From the NCBI RefSeq assembly GCF_000013225.1, contig NC_007776.1, forward strand, positions 2,486,501 through 2,550,500: DNA of 64,000 bases, in the 5' to 3' direction. The DNA is from Synechococcus sp. JA-2-3B'a(2-13). Lineage in GTDB: Bacteria > Cyanobacteriota > Cyanobacteriia > Thermostichales > Thermostichaceae. How positions within the stretch are numbered: the stretch's first letter is position 1; each line of letters starts with the position of its first letter. Made by a program: the position numbers and the translations under genes. Positions 16,143-23,766 of this stretch are shown here, piece by piece. The notes beneath the pieces are model-generated. The model searched no databases and was not told the origin of the DNA. It saw only the letters and a list, made by a program, of their open reading frames with translations.

Positions 16143-16883
16143 TCAAAAGTCCGGCTGAGGTGGCGTTGTGCCGTTGAGTTCCAGATACTTTTGCTTCACC
16201 GCCTGGATGTCCTGCCACATCAACCACTTGGGGCTGCCGGGGGTGCGGTCTGGGTTGCGCAGCAGATAAGCCGGGTGAAAGATGGGCATACACCAGCGCC
16301 CCTGCCACTGGATCCATTCCCCGCGGATCTTGGTGATCCCTCGCTTCTCGCCCAAAAGGGAGCGCACCGAGGTGGCCCCCGTGAGCAGAATAATCCAGGG
16401 ATCCACCAGGCGAATCTGCTCCAACAGATAGGGACGGCAGGCGTCCATCTCCTCCTGGGTGGGCACGCGGTTGTTAGGGGGGCGGCACTTGACCACATTA
16501 CAGATGTAGGTGTCCTGCTCGGGATCCAGCCCCACCGAAGCCAGGATTTTATCCAGCAATTGTCCCGACTTGCCCACAAAAGGCAGCCCCTGCAGGTCTT
16601 CGCTTTCCCCTGGCCCCTCTCCGATGATTAAAATCCTTGCCTTGGGGTTGCCCCGATGCACCACCACATGGGTACGGCTGGCTGCCAAGTCGCAGCGCTG
16701 GCATACCAAACAATGCTGCTTCAGTTGCTCCAAATCCCTGTAAGTGCCGGGGGGGATGGACACCTGGGCCGACAGGGGGATCTGATCCCACTGGGGGAGT
16801 GTCTCCTCCGCCGGGGCTGGCGGCTCGATGGGATCGTCAAACAGGCTGGGCTGAAGCTCCGGCGGTTTTTTCTTGGCAGCCAT
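16143..16883 (-). CDS. Uracil-DNA glycosylase, family 4 (iron-sulfur)
   Basis: Removes uracil from DNA in base-excision repair. The 246-residue protein has the family 4 pattern: CLVCQRCDL and VVKCRPPNNRVPTQEEMDAC supplying the four cysteines of a 4Fe-4S cluster, motif 1 IIGEGPGESEDLQGLPFVGK, and the C-terminal PIFHPAYLLRN. The first 60 residues are Pro-rich and variable. Family 4 enzymes are common in thermophiles, fitting the suspected habitat. A second, family 5 enzyme is at 55183-55905, so two different uracil repair enzymes occur within 40 kb. Confidence 0.9.
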   Translation of the reverse strand: MAAKKKPPELQPSLFDDPIEPPAPAEETLPQWDQIPLSAQVSIPPGTYRDLEQLKQHCLVCQRCDLAASRTHVVVHRGNPKARILIIGEGPGESEDLQGLPFVGKSGQLLDKILASVGLDPEQDTYICNVVKCRPPNNRVPTQEEMDACRPYLLEQIRLVDPWIILLTGATSVRSLLGEKRGITKIRGEWIQWQGRWCMPIFHPAYLLRNPDRTPGSPKWLMWQDIQAVKQKYLELNGTTPPQPDF

Positions 16884-17043
16884 TGCAAGTCGAGGTTTCC
16901 TTGTGCAGCGATCTTCGATTGCTCCCCCGCCCTTGTCAAGCTCAAGGCCAACCTGCCGGCAGGGGAGAACCTTTACTCCTTGTTAAACTGAGAAAACGAA
17001 AACTTGCGCCGGCCTTAGCTCGTCTCTACTCCCTGAGCCTGCC

Positions 17044-18504
17044 ATGCTGCTTTTGTCCAAAGAACTGCCCAACCTGAACTACCGTCATACTCTACAGCGC
17101 TTCGACGAGGATTGGCGGGATCCCCTCTCTGCCCTGTTGGGTTGGGGTCGGGCTGCCGGTGCCGATTTGGTGGAGATTTTTCTAGAACGGGGCAATTCCA
17201 TCAGTTGCCTGGCCGAAGATGACGCCATCACCAGCATCACCCCACGGCTCTCCACCGGGGCCGGCGTGCGGGTGTTTCGCGGCTTGGCCGACTGCTACGT
17301 CAGCACCAACGATCTGTCCTTTGCCGGTCTCAAGGCTGCTCTGGAGAAGGGCCTTTCGCTGATGGGCCTCACCCCTCCCGGCCCCACAGCGCTGGTTTCT
17401 GCCATCAACCTGGAGATGCTGCAGGACTACGGCGAGCGTCGCCGCAAAGATGGCTGGTTGAAGGAATGTAGCCCCATTGCGGAGATGGGGGAGATCCTGC
17501 TCAAAGCCAACGAGCAACTGGGTCGCCAAGCCCGCCATGTGCAGTCCCGCCGCACCACCTATTTCCGCGATTGGCAAGAGATTCTGGTGGCCTGCAGCGA
17601 TGGCACCTTTGTGCGGGATGTGCGCCTCACCCAATCCGTGAGCTCTACGCTGCTCTGTGCCGATGGATCCCATCGCGCCTCTGTCAGTCAACGCTCCGGC
17701 GGTACGGGGGATCCCAACTTTTTGCGCCGTTGGGATCTGGAGGCCCACAGCCGGGAGCTGGCAGAAGCTGCCGGCCAGATGCTCTATGCCGACTATGTGG
17801 AATCCGGCACCTACCCGATTGTGATGTCCAACGCCTTTGGCGGCGTCATTTTCCACGAAGCCTGCGGGCATCTGTTGGAAACCACCCAGATTGAGCGCAA
17901 AACCACTCCCTTTGCCGACAAAAAAGGCCAGAAAATTGCCCACAAAAACCTCACCGCCTGGGATGAAGGTCTCTCTGAAGGGGCCTTTGGCAGCCTGGAT
18001 GTGGATGACGAGGGGATGCCCGTCCAGCGCACTCTGCTGATCGAGAAGGGCATTTTGAAAAACTTCTTGGCGGATCGGGCTGGCTCAATGCGCACCGGCC
18101 ACCCTCGCACCGGCAGCGGTCGCCGACAGAACTACACCTTTGCCCCCGCCAGCCGTATGCGCAATACCTACATTGCCCCCGGAGATGCAGAACTGGACGA
18201 TCTTTTTGCTTCTATCGACAAAGGCATTTACTGCAAGCGTATGGGGGGAGGGAGCGTCGGCCCCACTGGGCAATTTAACTTCGCCGTCGAAGAAGCCTAT
18301 CTCATCGAAAACGGCAAGATTACCAAACCCCTCAAGGGAGCCACCCTGATCGGAGAAGCCAAAGACATCTTGACCAAAATCTCCATGTGTTCCAAAGACC
18401 TCAGCTTGGCAGCTGGGTTCTGTGGCTCCGTCAGCGGCAGCATTTATGTGACGGTGGGGCAGCCTCACATCAAGGTAGATTCCATTACCGTGGGCGGTCG
18501 CTAA
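17044..18504 (+). CDS. tldD: TldD family metallopeptidase subunit
   Basis: 486-residue TldD subunit of the TldD/TldE (PmbA) zinc protease, which in E. coli degrades or matures small peptides such as microcin B17 precursor. The zinc-binding segment is [20 protein letters not shown] near residue 265. Other family blocks are [20 protein letters not shown] at the N-terminus, [20 protein letters not shown] and [20 protein letters not shown]. The partner gene tldE follows at 21613-22953, but a mobile block of about 3 kb lies between them. Both genes keep full-length frames and point the same way, which suggests an operon disrupted by insertions. Confidence 0.9.
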   Translation: MLLLSKELPNLNYRHTLQRFDEDWRDPLSALLGWGRAAGADLVEIFLERGNSISCLAEDDAITSITPRLSTGAGVRVFRGLADCYVSTNDLSFAGLKAALEKGLSLMGLTPPGPTALVSAINLEMLQDYGERRRKDGWLKECSPIAEMGEILLKANEQLGRQARHVQSRRTTYFRDWQEILVACSDGTFVRDVRLTQSVSSTLLCADGSHRASVSQRSGGTGDPNFLRRWDLEAHSRELAEAAGQMLYADYVESGTYPIVMSNAFGGVIFHEACGHLLETTQIERKTTPFADKKGQKIAHKNLTAWDEGLSEGAFGSLDVDDEGMPVQRTLLIEKGILKNFLADRAGSMRTGHPRTGSGRRQNYTFAPASRMRNTYIAPGDAELDDLFASIDKGIYCKRMGGGSVGPTGQFNFAVEEAYLIENGKITKPLKGATLIGEAKDILTKISMCSKDLSLAAGFCGSVSGSIYVTVGQPHIKVDSITVGGR

Positions 18505-18659
18505 TTCCAGGGATCCACCTCGACATGGCCTATGACAACGTCTGCAAATATCTGGCCGAGCGTTTCCCAGAGCAGTTTGCCCGCTGGCTCATGGGAGAAG
18601 TGGCTCGGCTCCGACTCTATCGGAGGTATCCTCACCTATCGGTGCAGCAGGTGGTCAAG

Positions 18660-18681
18660 GTGCTCCGCACCGCTAACGCGA
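18660..18681 (-). repeat. Short dispersed repeat, family A, inside the Rpn gene
   Basis: GTGCTCCGCACCGCTAACGC plus GA, read in frame as VLRTANA. The copy in rpoB at 49158 reads VLRTADAN. Confidence 0.8.
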
Positions 18682-18945
18682 TTGACTTGCGCAAAACGGG
18701 GTCGGAGGGAGTTTTCCAGACCTCTTTTCGTCTAGAGAGGCTGAGCCATGAGTTCGATGTTGTCCGCCTGTGGGAATGCGATTTGAGGGCCGGAGCGGAT
18801 CGGCAAGCCCTGCTACCGTTTCGGGTTCTAAGCCAGGTGGAAGATCCAGCAGAAACCTTGCGAGAGGTGGTCAGTGAGCTAGAGAGCTTGGCAGACCCCA
18901 GTGAGAGAAGGGAATTGGCAGCCGCAACAGCCGTCTTGGCGGGAC

Positions 18946-18947
18946 TA
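18946..18947. other. Target-site duplication TA, left
   Basis: TA directly before the left IS end; the same dinucleotide follows the right end at 19759-19760. A 2-bp TA duplication suits IS5 elements of the IS427 group. Confidence 0.6.
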
Positions 18948-19758
18948 GGTCGTGTTGATCTTATGTTAGGATAGAGGGAATAATTTATAGAGGAAAGAGG
19001 ATGAAGTTGGTTTTTTTAGATGAAAACAAATGGCAGAAGATATTGGCTTTTTTACAGACAGAAGAGAGAGTTAACATTGGGAAAGAAGCAAACTGCAAAC
19101 AGTTTATTGAAGCAGTTCTTTGGATAGCCCGTTCCGGTGCTCCTTGGCGCTACCTCCCAGAAGGATATGGCAAATGGTACACCATCTATCAAAGATTCCA
19201 CCGGTGGAGTCGTTTTGGAGTGTGGGAACGGATGTTCAAGTATTTTATTGACGACCCTGATTTAGAGCATCTCATTATTGATTCAACCATGGTTCGAGCG
19301 CACTCCTGTGCTGCCGGAAAAAAGGGGAGCAAGCTTTGGGGAGAAGCCGAGGCGGATACAGCACCAAGATTCATGTGAGTGTAGATGGGTTGGGAAATCC
19401 GCTGGAATTGAGAATAACTGGCGGGGAAAAGAGCGATATTACTCAAGGGGAAGAATTGATAGAGGGCTGGCAGAGAAAGGATACCAAAGTAATTGGGGAT
19501 AAAGGATATGATGCGGATAAGTTGATTGAGAAGATAGGGGAAGCTCAAGCGGTTATTCCGCCTAAAAGGAATAGAAAGACGCAGCGGCATTATGACAAGC
19601 ATCTGTATAAAGAGAGGCATTTAATCGAATGCTTTTTTCATAAGTTAAAGCAGTACCGGCATCTATTTTCTCGTTTTGACAAATTGGCCAGGAACTTCTT
19701 GAGTTTTCTCTATCTCGTCAGTGCTCTCTTTTGGCTCAAATGAAAGATCAACACAACC
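18948..19758 (+). mobile_element. IS5-family (IS427-group-like) insertion sequence, 811 bp
   Basis: Complete-looking insertion sequence. Terminal inverted repeats: left GGTCGTGTTGATCTT (18948-18962), right end the complement of GGTTGTGTTGATCTT (19744-19758), 14 of 15 identical. It is flanked by TA on both sides and carries a two-phase transposase gene at 19001-19743. It sits in an Rpn/DUF4351 gene. Removing it with one TA restores the host frame exactly, through GGACTAGCATTGG, coding GLAL. AT content is clearly higher than in the neighbouring chromosome, consistent with transfer. Confidence 0.9.
19001..19743 (+). CDS. IS5-family transposase made by -1 frameshifting
   Basis: DDE transposase split over two phases, as in IS427-group elements. 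Phase one, 19001-19378, encodes the N-terminal DUF4096-like domain (FIEAVLWIARSGAPWRYLPE, YQRFHRWSRFGVWERMF) and the first catalytic Asp in LIIDSTMVRAHS. Phase two, open from 19336 or earlier to 19743, holds STKIHVSVDGLGNPLELRIT, the second Asp in VIGDKGYDADK and the Glu in ERHLIECFFHKLKQYRHLF. The phases are joined by a canonical slippery heptamer A AAA AAG at 19318-19324, in register for a -1 shift. All catalytic residues are intact, so the element may be active. The stop TGA overlaps an ATG (19740) that opens the 3' half of the interrupted host gene. Confidence 0.85.
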
Positions 19759-20204
19759 TAGCATTGGATCGGGGTTTGATTCGACAAATCATGAGGTCTT
19801 TGGATATGAGGGAATCGGTGATCTACCAAGAGTGGCGGGCAGAAGCTCTGCGAGAGGGGCTGGAAGAAGGGCGCAAAGAAGGACGCAGAGAAGGACTACA
19901 ACTGGGCCTGCAACAAGGGCTACAACAAGGATTGCAACAAGGATTACAACAGGGATTGCAACACGGGGAAGCAACGCTGGTTTTGCGGCTGCTCAGGCGG
20001 AAGTTGGGATCCCTTGACCCGGCCCTTGAGAATAAGATTTGGGCTTTGTCAACGTCACAACTGGAGGCGCTGGGGGAAGCTCTGTTGGACTTCAACAGCT
20101 TGGAGGATTTAACTGCCTGGCTAGCCCGTCAGCTAGAAACCGCAGGAGCCCCGCTCTCTGCCCACAGGGCAAGGGTCGGGAGGAATGTGAGTAAAATGCA
20201 ATAA
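19740..20204 (+). pseudogene. 3' part of the interrupted Rpn/DUF4351 gene
   Basis: C-terminal half of the Rpn-type protein. After the IS end it reads LALDRGLIRQIMR, MRESVIYQEWRAEALREG, a tandem LQQG array of five units (12-bp DNA repeats at about 19900-19965), then the DUF4351 segment ALVLRLL-type TLVLRLLRRKLGSLDPALEN, ALSTSQLEALGEALLDF and LEDLTAWLARQLE. The ATG at 19740 overlaps the transposase stop (ATGA), so this half could be translated by coupling. The last 19 or so residues (GAPLSAHRARVGRN...) resemble nothing in the family and probably come from the left end of the next element, so the original 3' end is also altered. Confidence 0.75.
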
Positions 20205-20289
20205 GGCTATGACCCAAGTCCTGACCGTTTCTTGCAAGCTCAAGGTGTCCCAGTCGCAAGCCGCCAAATTGGACGAGACATTGGATGCT

Positions 20290-20316
20290 TTGTCGCTACG
20301 CGACGCTAACGCGAAC
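20290..20316 (-). repeat. Short dispersed repeat, family A, 27 bp
   Basis: TTGTCGCTACGCGACGCTAA then CGCGAAC; read in frame as LSLRDANAN. Identical to the copy at 20530-20556. Confidence 0.85.
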
Positions 20317-20442
20317 GGCCAAGCCTTGAACTGGGTCAACCAAAACACACCCGAGAAAGTCGTCAACCCACTGAAACTCCAATCCCTGTGCTACTACGAA
20401 ATCCGTGCCCGTTTCGGCTTGTCCAGTAATTTGGCAAGGACT

Positions 20443-20461
20443 ACGTCCCGCTTACGCGACC
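20443..20461 (-). repeat. Short dispersed repeat, family A, degenerate
   Basis: ACGTCCCGCTTACGCGACC inside tnpB, read as TSRLRD. Confidence 0.6.
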
Positions 20462-20529
20462 AACAGATATGCAGACGGGTAGCGTCTGCTCGCAAGGTGG
20501 CACAACAGAAAAACCGCCCGGTCAAAGCG

Positions 20530-20556
20530 TTGTCGCTACGCGACGCTAACGCGAAC
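20530..20556 (-). repeat. Short dispersed repeat, family A, 27 bp
   Basis: Second identical 27-bp copy inside tnpB, again read as LSLRDANAN, 240 bp downstream of the first and in the same reading phase. Confidence 0.85.
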
Positions 20557-20715
20557 AAGGGTGGCTTCGCTACCTACGACGCTCGTATCTTTTCGTTTCG
20601 CGAGAAAGACTGGACGGTGTCGCTCACCACGGTGGAGGGTCGAGAACGCTTTGAGCTGGCGATTGGTCATTACCAGAGAGAACAGTTGGCAGGCTCCAAT
20701 CCCAAAAAGACCTCC

Positions 20716-20733
20716 GGTCCGCTGACGCGAACG
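20716..20733 (-). repeat. Short dispersed repeat, family A, degenerate
   Basis: GGTCCGCTGACGCGAACG inside tnpB, read as GPLTRT. Confidence 0.6.
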
Positions 20734-21026
20734 GCCACTCTGGTCAAGCGCAAAGACGGTTCCTACTCCATCCAGATTTGCGTGGAAGCAAAGTTACCGG
20801 AACAGCAGAACACCGCTCAGGTGGTAGGCGTGGACTTGGGAAGGACAGATATTGCCCATACGTCAGAGGGGGACAACTGGAATGGACAGCAGTTGAACAG
20901 AGTCCGAGACCACTACTCCCGGTTGAGGGCGGTACTCCAACGCAAAGCCAGTAAGGGCACACGCAGTTCGCGGCGCAGATGCAGAGAACTGTTGCAACGG
21001 CTGTCTGGTAAGGAGAGACGCTTTCA

Positions 21027-21051
21027 GTCGCGTCAGCGTTGCGTAGCAAAA
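21027..21051 (+). repeat. Short dispersed repeat, family A
   Basis: GTCGCGTCAGCGTTGCGTAG then CAAAA, in the opposite orientation to the previous copies. Phase here reads SRQRCVAK, so no stop arises. Confidence 0.85.
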
Positions 21052-21337
21052 ACGTGGGTCAATCATCGCATCTCTAAAGCTATTGTTTCTAGGGCAAAGG
21101 CCACAAATAGCGCTATTGCTTTAGAGGACTTGACAGGGATACGGGAGCGTATCAACCAACAACCCCGCAGCAAAGCCGAGCGGCGCAGGGCCAACAGTTG
21201 GGCGTTCTACCAACTGAGGCAGTTTCTGGAATACAAGGCGAGAGTTGCAGGGGTTTCTCTAATCCTTGTTCCGCCTGCTTATACCTCGCAGACCTGTCAC
21301 AAGTGTTTGCACATCCATCCCGACCCTGCGCAATCCT

Positions 21338-21363
21338 GTCGCGTCAGCGTTGCGTAGCAAAAT
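21338..21363 (+). repeat. Short dispersed repeat, family A, carrying the tnpB stop codon
   Basis: Same 25 bases as at 21027-21051 but inserted in a different phase, so GCGTAGCAA is read GCG TAG CAA and stops tnpB between CHKC and CGHC. Confidence 0.85.
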
Positions 21364-21527
21364 CGCAGTGGGAAGCAGTTTAAGTGTGGGCACTGTGGAT
21401 GGGAAGGGGATGCGGACTGGAATGGGGCCAACATGATTGCCAAACTTGGGGCTGCTGTAAACCAGCCTAGAGGTCCGTGGTTGGCTTGCCAACTACAGGG
21501 CTACCGAAAGCCTGCACTCTTTCGCTT

Positions 21528-21556
21528 TAGCGGTGCGGAGCGCTCTGCGTCAGCAT
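21528..21556 (+). repeat. Short dispersed repeat, family A, at the right end of the IS605-type element
   Basis: TAGCGGTGCGGAGCGCTCTG followed by CGTCAGCAT. The shorter right end at 56707-56809 lacks this segment, so it looks like an addition to this copy. Confidence 0.6.
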
Positions 21557-21612
21557 GAGTGCGGGTAGTTTACTAGAGGCGCTGGATGGCAACAGGAACT
21601 TGGGGAGTGGCA

Positions 21613-22953
21613 ATGGTGCAAGTCGAGGTGTTGGCAGAACAGACACAAAGCTGTGCCCGGCGGCTGGGGATCCCTCAGTTTGATCTCTACGGGGCTCAAG
21701 TGGATGAAACCAGCGTGCAGGTAGATCATGGGGAACCTCGCCAGGTCAAGGCTTCCCACCGCTGCAGCGTGACGGTGCGGGCCTGGAACGACCAAGGGCA
21801 GGTGGGAGTAACTTCCACCACCGATGTGGATGAGGCGGGGCTGGAACTGGCCCTGCAAACGGCCTTTGAAGCCAGCCATTTTGGCGTGCGGGAACATGCC
21901 CCTCAATTCAGCCCGGAAGCCACTCTGCCCATTGCCCAGCCTTGTAACGACAAAGGGCCGTTGGCTTTGGCTGGCGACTTGTTGGAACAGTTGGTGGCTG
22001 CTGAAAAGGCACTCCTGGGATCCCATCCCGCCATTCAGGGGGTGCCCTACAACGGCCTAGCGCAGCGGCAAATCAACCGCTTCTACCTCAACAGCCACCA
22101 AGCCCTGCGACAAGAGGAGCATACCCTCGCTTCGGTTTTTCTCTACAGCAAGGCAGAGCAAGAAGGTCGCAAACCCCGCAGCGCCGGAGCCATGCGAGTG
22201 GCTCGCAGCCTGGATGAGTTGGATATCCAGGGTTGTGTGCAGGAAGCTGCTGAGAAACTGATTAGCCATCTGGAGTACGAGCGGATCCCTTCTGGAAAAT
22301 ACACAGTGGTCTTTTCAGGAGAAGCCTTTTTGAGTTTGTTGGGCGCCTTCTCCAATGTGTTCAATGCCCAAAACATTTTGGACAACCAAAGCCTGTCCAC
22401 CCCAGAATCCCTGGGCAAGACCATTGCCTCACCTCTTCTGTCGGTGTGTGACGATGCCCTGCACCCGACCAATGTGGGAGCGATCAGCTTTGATGGAGAA
22501 GGCACCCCCACCCGCCGTGTCCCTCTCATCACCAATGGGGTCTTGACCCACTTTTTGCACAGCGCCGGTACGGCTAAGCGCCTAGGAGCCAAGCCCACTG
22601 GCCATGCCAACATCGGCGCCAAGGTCACAGTTGCCGCCCACTACTACCATGTATTTGCCGGGGCACCGCCGGAGAGCACCTATGACTTGGCTACGGCTGA
22701 AAATGTAGTTTGGATCGATGAGCTGCAAGCGCTTCATGCCGGCGTTAAGCCCCTACAGGGATCCTTCTCGCTGCCGTTTCAGGGGTGGTGGGTACGCCAA
22801 GGAGAACGCATCAGCATCGAAGCGGCCACGGTGGCCGGAGACTTCCTGGAGCTGTTGAAGTCGATTTTCTACGTCGAGCCCGAGCCGCAAGTCACACCGG
22901 GTGGGCTGTGTCCCCGCATCTGGGTTGCCGATCTCTCCATTACCGGGCAATAA
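21613..22953 (+). CDS. TldE/PmbA family metallopeptidase subunit
   Basis: Partner subunit of the TldD/TldE protease; the family name PmbA is also used. The 446-residue protein has DLYGAQVDETSVQVDHGEPR near the N-terminus, GVTSTTDVDEAGLELALQTA, the central YTVVFSGEAFLSLLGAFSNV, PLLSVCDDALHPTNVGAISF, GEGTPTRRVPLITNGVLTHF and FSLPFQGWWVRQGERISIEA. TldE subunits lack the zinc HExxxH, as here. GGGGAG at 21602-21607 precedes ATG 21613 by 5 bases, fixing the start. It follows the IS605-type right end by about 40 bp, so its original promoter or coupling to tldD has been separated. The frame is intact, suggesting it is still expressed. Confidence 0.87.
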   Translation: MVQVEVLAEQTQSCARRLGIPQFDLYGAQVDETSVQVDHGEPRQVKASHRCSVTVRAWNDQGQVGVTSTTDVDEAGLELALQTAFEASHFGVREHAPQFSPEATLPIAQPCNDKGPLALAGDLLEQLVAAEKALLGSHPAIQGVPYNGLAQRQINRFYLNSHQALRQEEHTLASVFLYSKAEQEGRKPRSAGAMRVARSLDELDIQGCVQEAAEKLISHLEYERIPSGKYTVVFSGEAFLSLLGAFSNVFNAQNILDNQSLSTPESLGKTIASPLLSVCDDALHPTNVGAISFDGEGTPTRRVPLITNGVLTHFLHSAGTAKRLGAKPTGHANIGAKVTVAAHYYHVFAGAPPESTYDLATAENVVWIDELQALHAGVKPLQGSFSLPFQGWWVRQGERISIEAATVAGDFLELLKSIFYVEPEPQVTPGGLCPRIWVADLSITGQ

Positions 22954-22968
22954 CCTCACTTCAAACTC

Positions 22969-23766
22969 ATGCAACTGACCCGCATCGACCTCAACAGTTG
23001 GCTCATCCACACCCGGGAGCAAACCTTCCTATTGGATCCGTGGCTGGTGGATCCCCTGGTGTTTCTGGGGATCCCCTGGTTCATCCGCCTGGAGCACCGC
23101 CAGCCGCTCCCTTTTACGCCGGAGACCTTGCCCAAAATCGACGGGATCCTCCTCAGCCAAGCCCAGCCGGATCACTGCCACCCACCAACGTTGCAGCGCC
23201 TGGATAAGCGGATCCCCGTTTTGGCCTCGCCGGCTGCAGCCAGAGTCGTGAAGAGTCTAGGATTTGCAACGGTTCAGGCTCTGGATCCCTGGCAGTCTGT
23301 TCGCTGGGGGGATCTGCGGGTCACGGCCATTCCCGGTGCGCCCCTAGGGCCTGTCCGTGAGCTGGGCTATCTGCTGGAAGAGGTGCCCTCTCAGACACGG
23401 CTTTACTACGAGCCTCATCTTTCCCAACCGGATGTCCGCCCGCGGCTGCAGCAGGAGTTTGGCTCCATCCATACCCTACTGATTCCGGTGGTGGGGCAGA
23501 TCTTTCCCCTCTTGGGAGAGGTGATCATGGGGCCAGAGCGGGCCCTGGAGGTGGTGGCAGCCCTACGCCCCCAGCAGGTGATCCCTACGGCGATGGGAGA
23601 GGTGGACTACCACGGGTGGTTTGCCGCCCAGATCCGCCCCTTGGGCAGCCTGCAGGAGTTTCGAGAAAAGCTGGCAGCCTTGAATGCCGCCACGTCCCAA
23701 TCCATCCAGTTGTGTTGCCCCGCCCCTGGGGAAACGGTGTCTCTTTCTGTCGTGGCCAAGACATGA
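22969..23766 (+). CDS. MBL-fold protein with altered metal motif
   Basis: 265-residue metallo-beta-lactamase-fold protein. N-terminal NSWLIHTREQTFLLDPWLVD, the position of the usual HxHxDH occupied by LLSQAQPDHCHPPTL, a later VIPTAMGEVDYHGWFA and a final GETVSL strand follow the layout of cyanobacterial and plant relatives. Two of the metal-binding His are Gln here (QAQPDH). Related proteins, as I recall, also have Gln at the first position, so this may be a family trait, not damage. It follows tldE by 15 bp and overlaps the next gene as ATGA, so the three are likely co-transcribed. Function unknown. Confidence 0.75.
   Translation: MQLTRIDLNSWLIHTREQTFLLDPWLVDPLVFLGIPWFIRLEHRQPLPFTPETLPKIDGILLSQAQPDHCHPPTLQRLDKRIPVLASPAAARVVKSLGFATVQALDPWQSVRWGDLRVTAIPGAPLGPVRELGYLLEEVPSQTRLYYEPHLSQPDVRPRLQQEFGSIHTLLIPVVGQIFPLLGEVIMGPERALEVVAALRPQQVIPTAMGEVDYHGWFAAQIRPLGSLQEFREKLAALNAATSQSIQLCCPAPGETVSLSVVAKT

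Larger units (their letters stand above)
18525..18947 (+). pseudogene. 5' part of an Rpn/DUF4351 gene, interrupted by an IS element
   Basis: N-terminal half of a cyanobacterial Rpn-type (recombination-promoting nuclease/putative transposase) protein. AYDNVCKYLAERFPEQFARW, LYRRYPHLSVQQVVKVL, HEFDVVRLWE, LLPFRVLSQVEDPAETL and ELAAATAVLAGL follow the family order. Compared with the usual protein from memory, the segment holding the nuclease core (between MGEVA and RLRLYRRYP) is missing, so an internal deletion probably preceded the IS insertion. A dispersed repeat at 18660-18681 adds VLRTANA. The frame enters the IS and stops at 18972-18974. Joining base 18947 to 19761 restores the reading frame into the 3' part. 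Confidence 0.8.
20209..21558 (+). pseudogene. tnpB: TnpB (OrfB) with an in-frame stop brought by a short repeat
   Basis: RNA-guided nuclease-type TnpB. Key residues: RuvC Asp in VVGVDLGRTDIAH, Glu in IALEDLTGIRER, zinc-finger pairs TCHKC and KCGHC, and the last RuvC Asp in GDADWNGAN. A TAG at 21355-21357 falls between the two zinc-finger pairs, inside a dispersed repeat copy; the frame continues after it to TGA at 21556-21558. Truncated at the stop, the product lacks the second Cys pair and third catalytic residue and should be inactive unless read through. At least five other repeat copies lie in the gene and all keep the frame (LSLRDANAN twice; TSRLRD; GPLTRTA; SRQRCVAKT). Without them the protein would have about 400 residues, the usual TnpB size. 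Confidence 0.85.
20150..21573 (+). mobile_element. IS200/IS605-type element carrying only tnpB
   Basis: Element with a TnpB gene and no TnpA. The left end is approximate: a hairpin TGCCCACAGGGCA at 20159-20171 lies within the last codons of the Rpn remnant. The right end is taken at GGTAGTTTAC ending at 21573, because a sequence at 56707-56809 resembles 21450-21573 and ends in the same GGTAGTTTAC. Such elements have subterminal hairpins and no inverted repeats, which agrees with what is seen. The body is peppered with dispersed repeats, so it is an old insertion. Confidence 0.75.
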
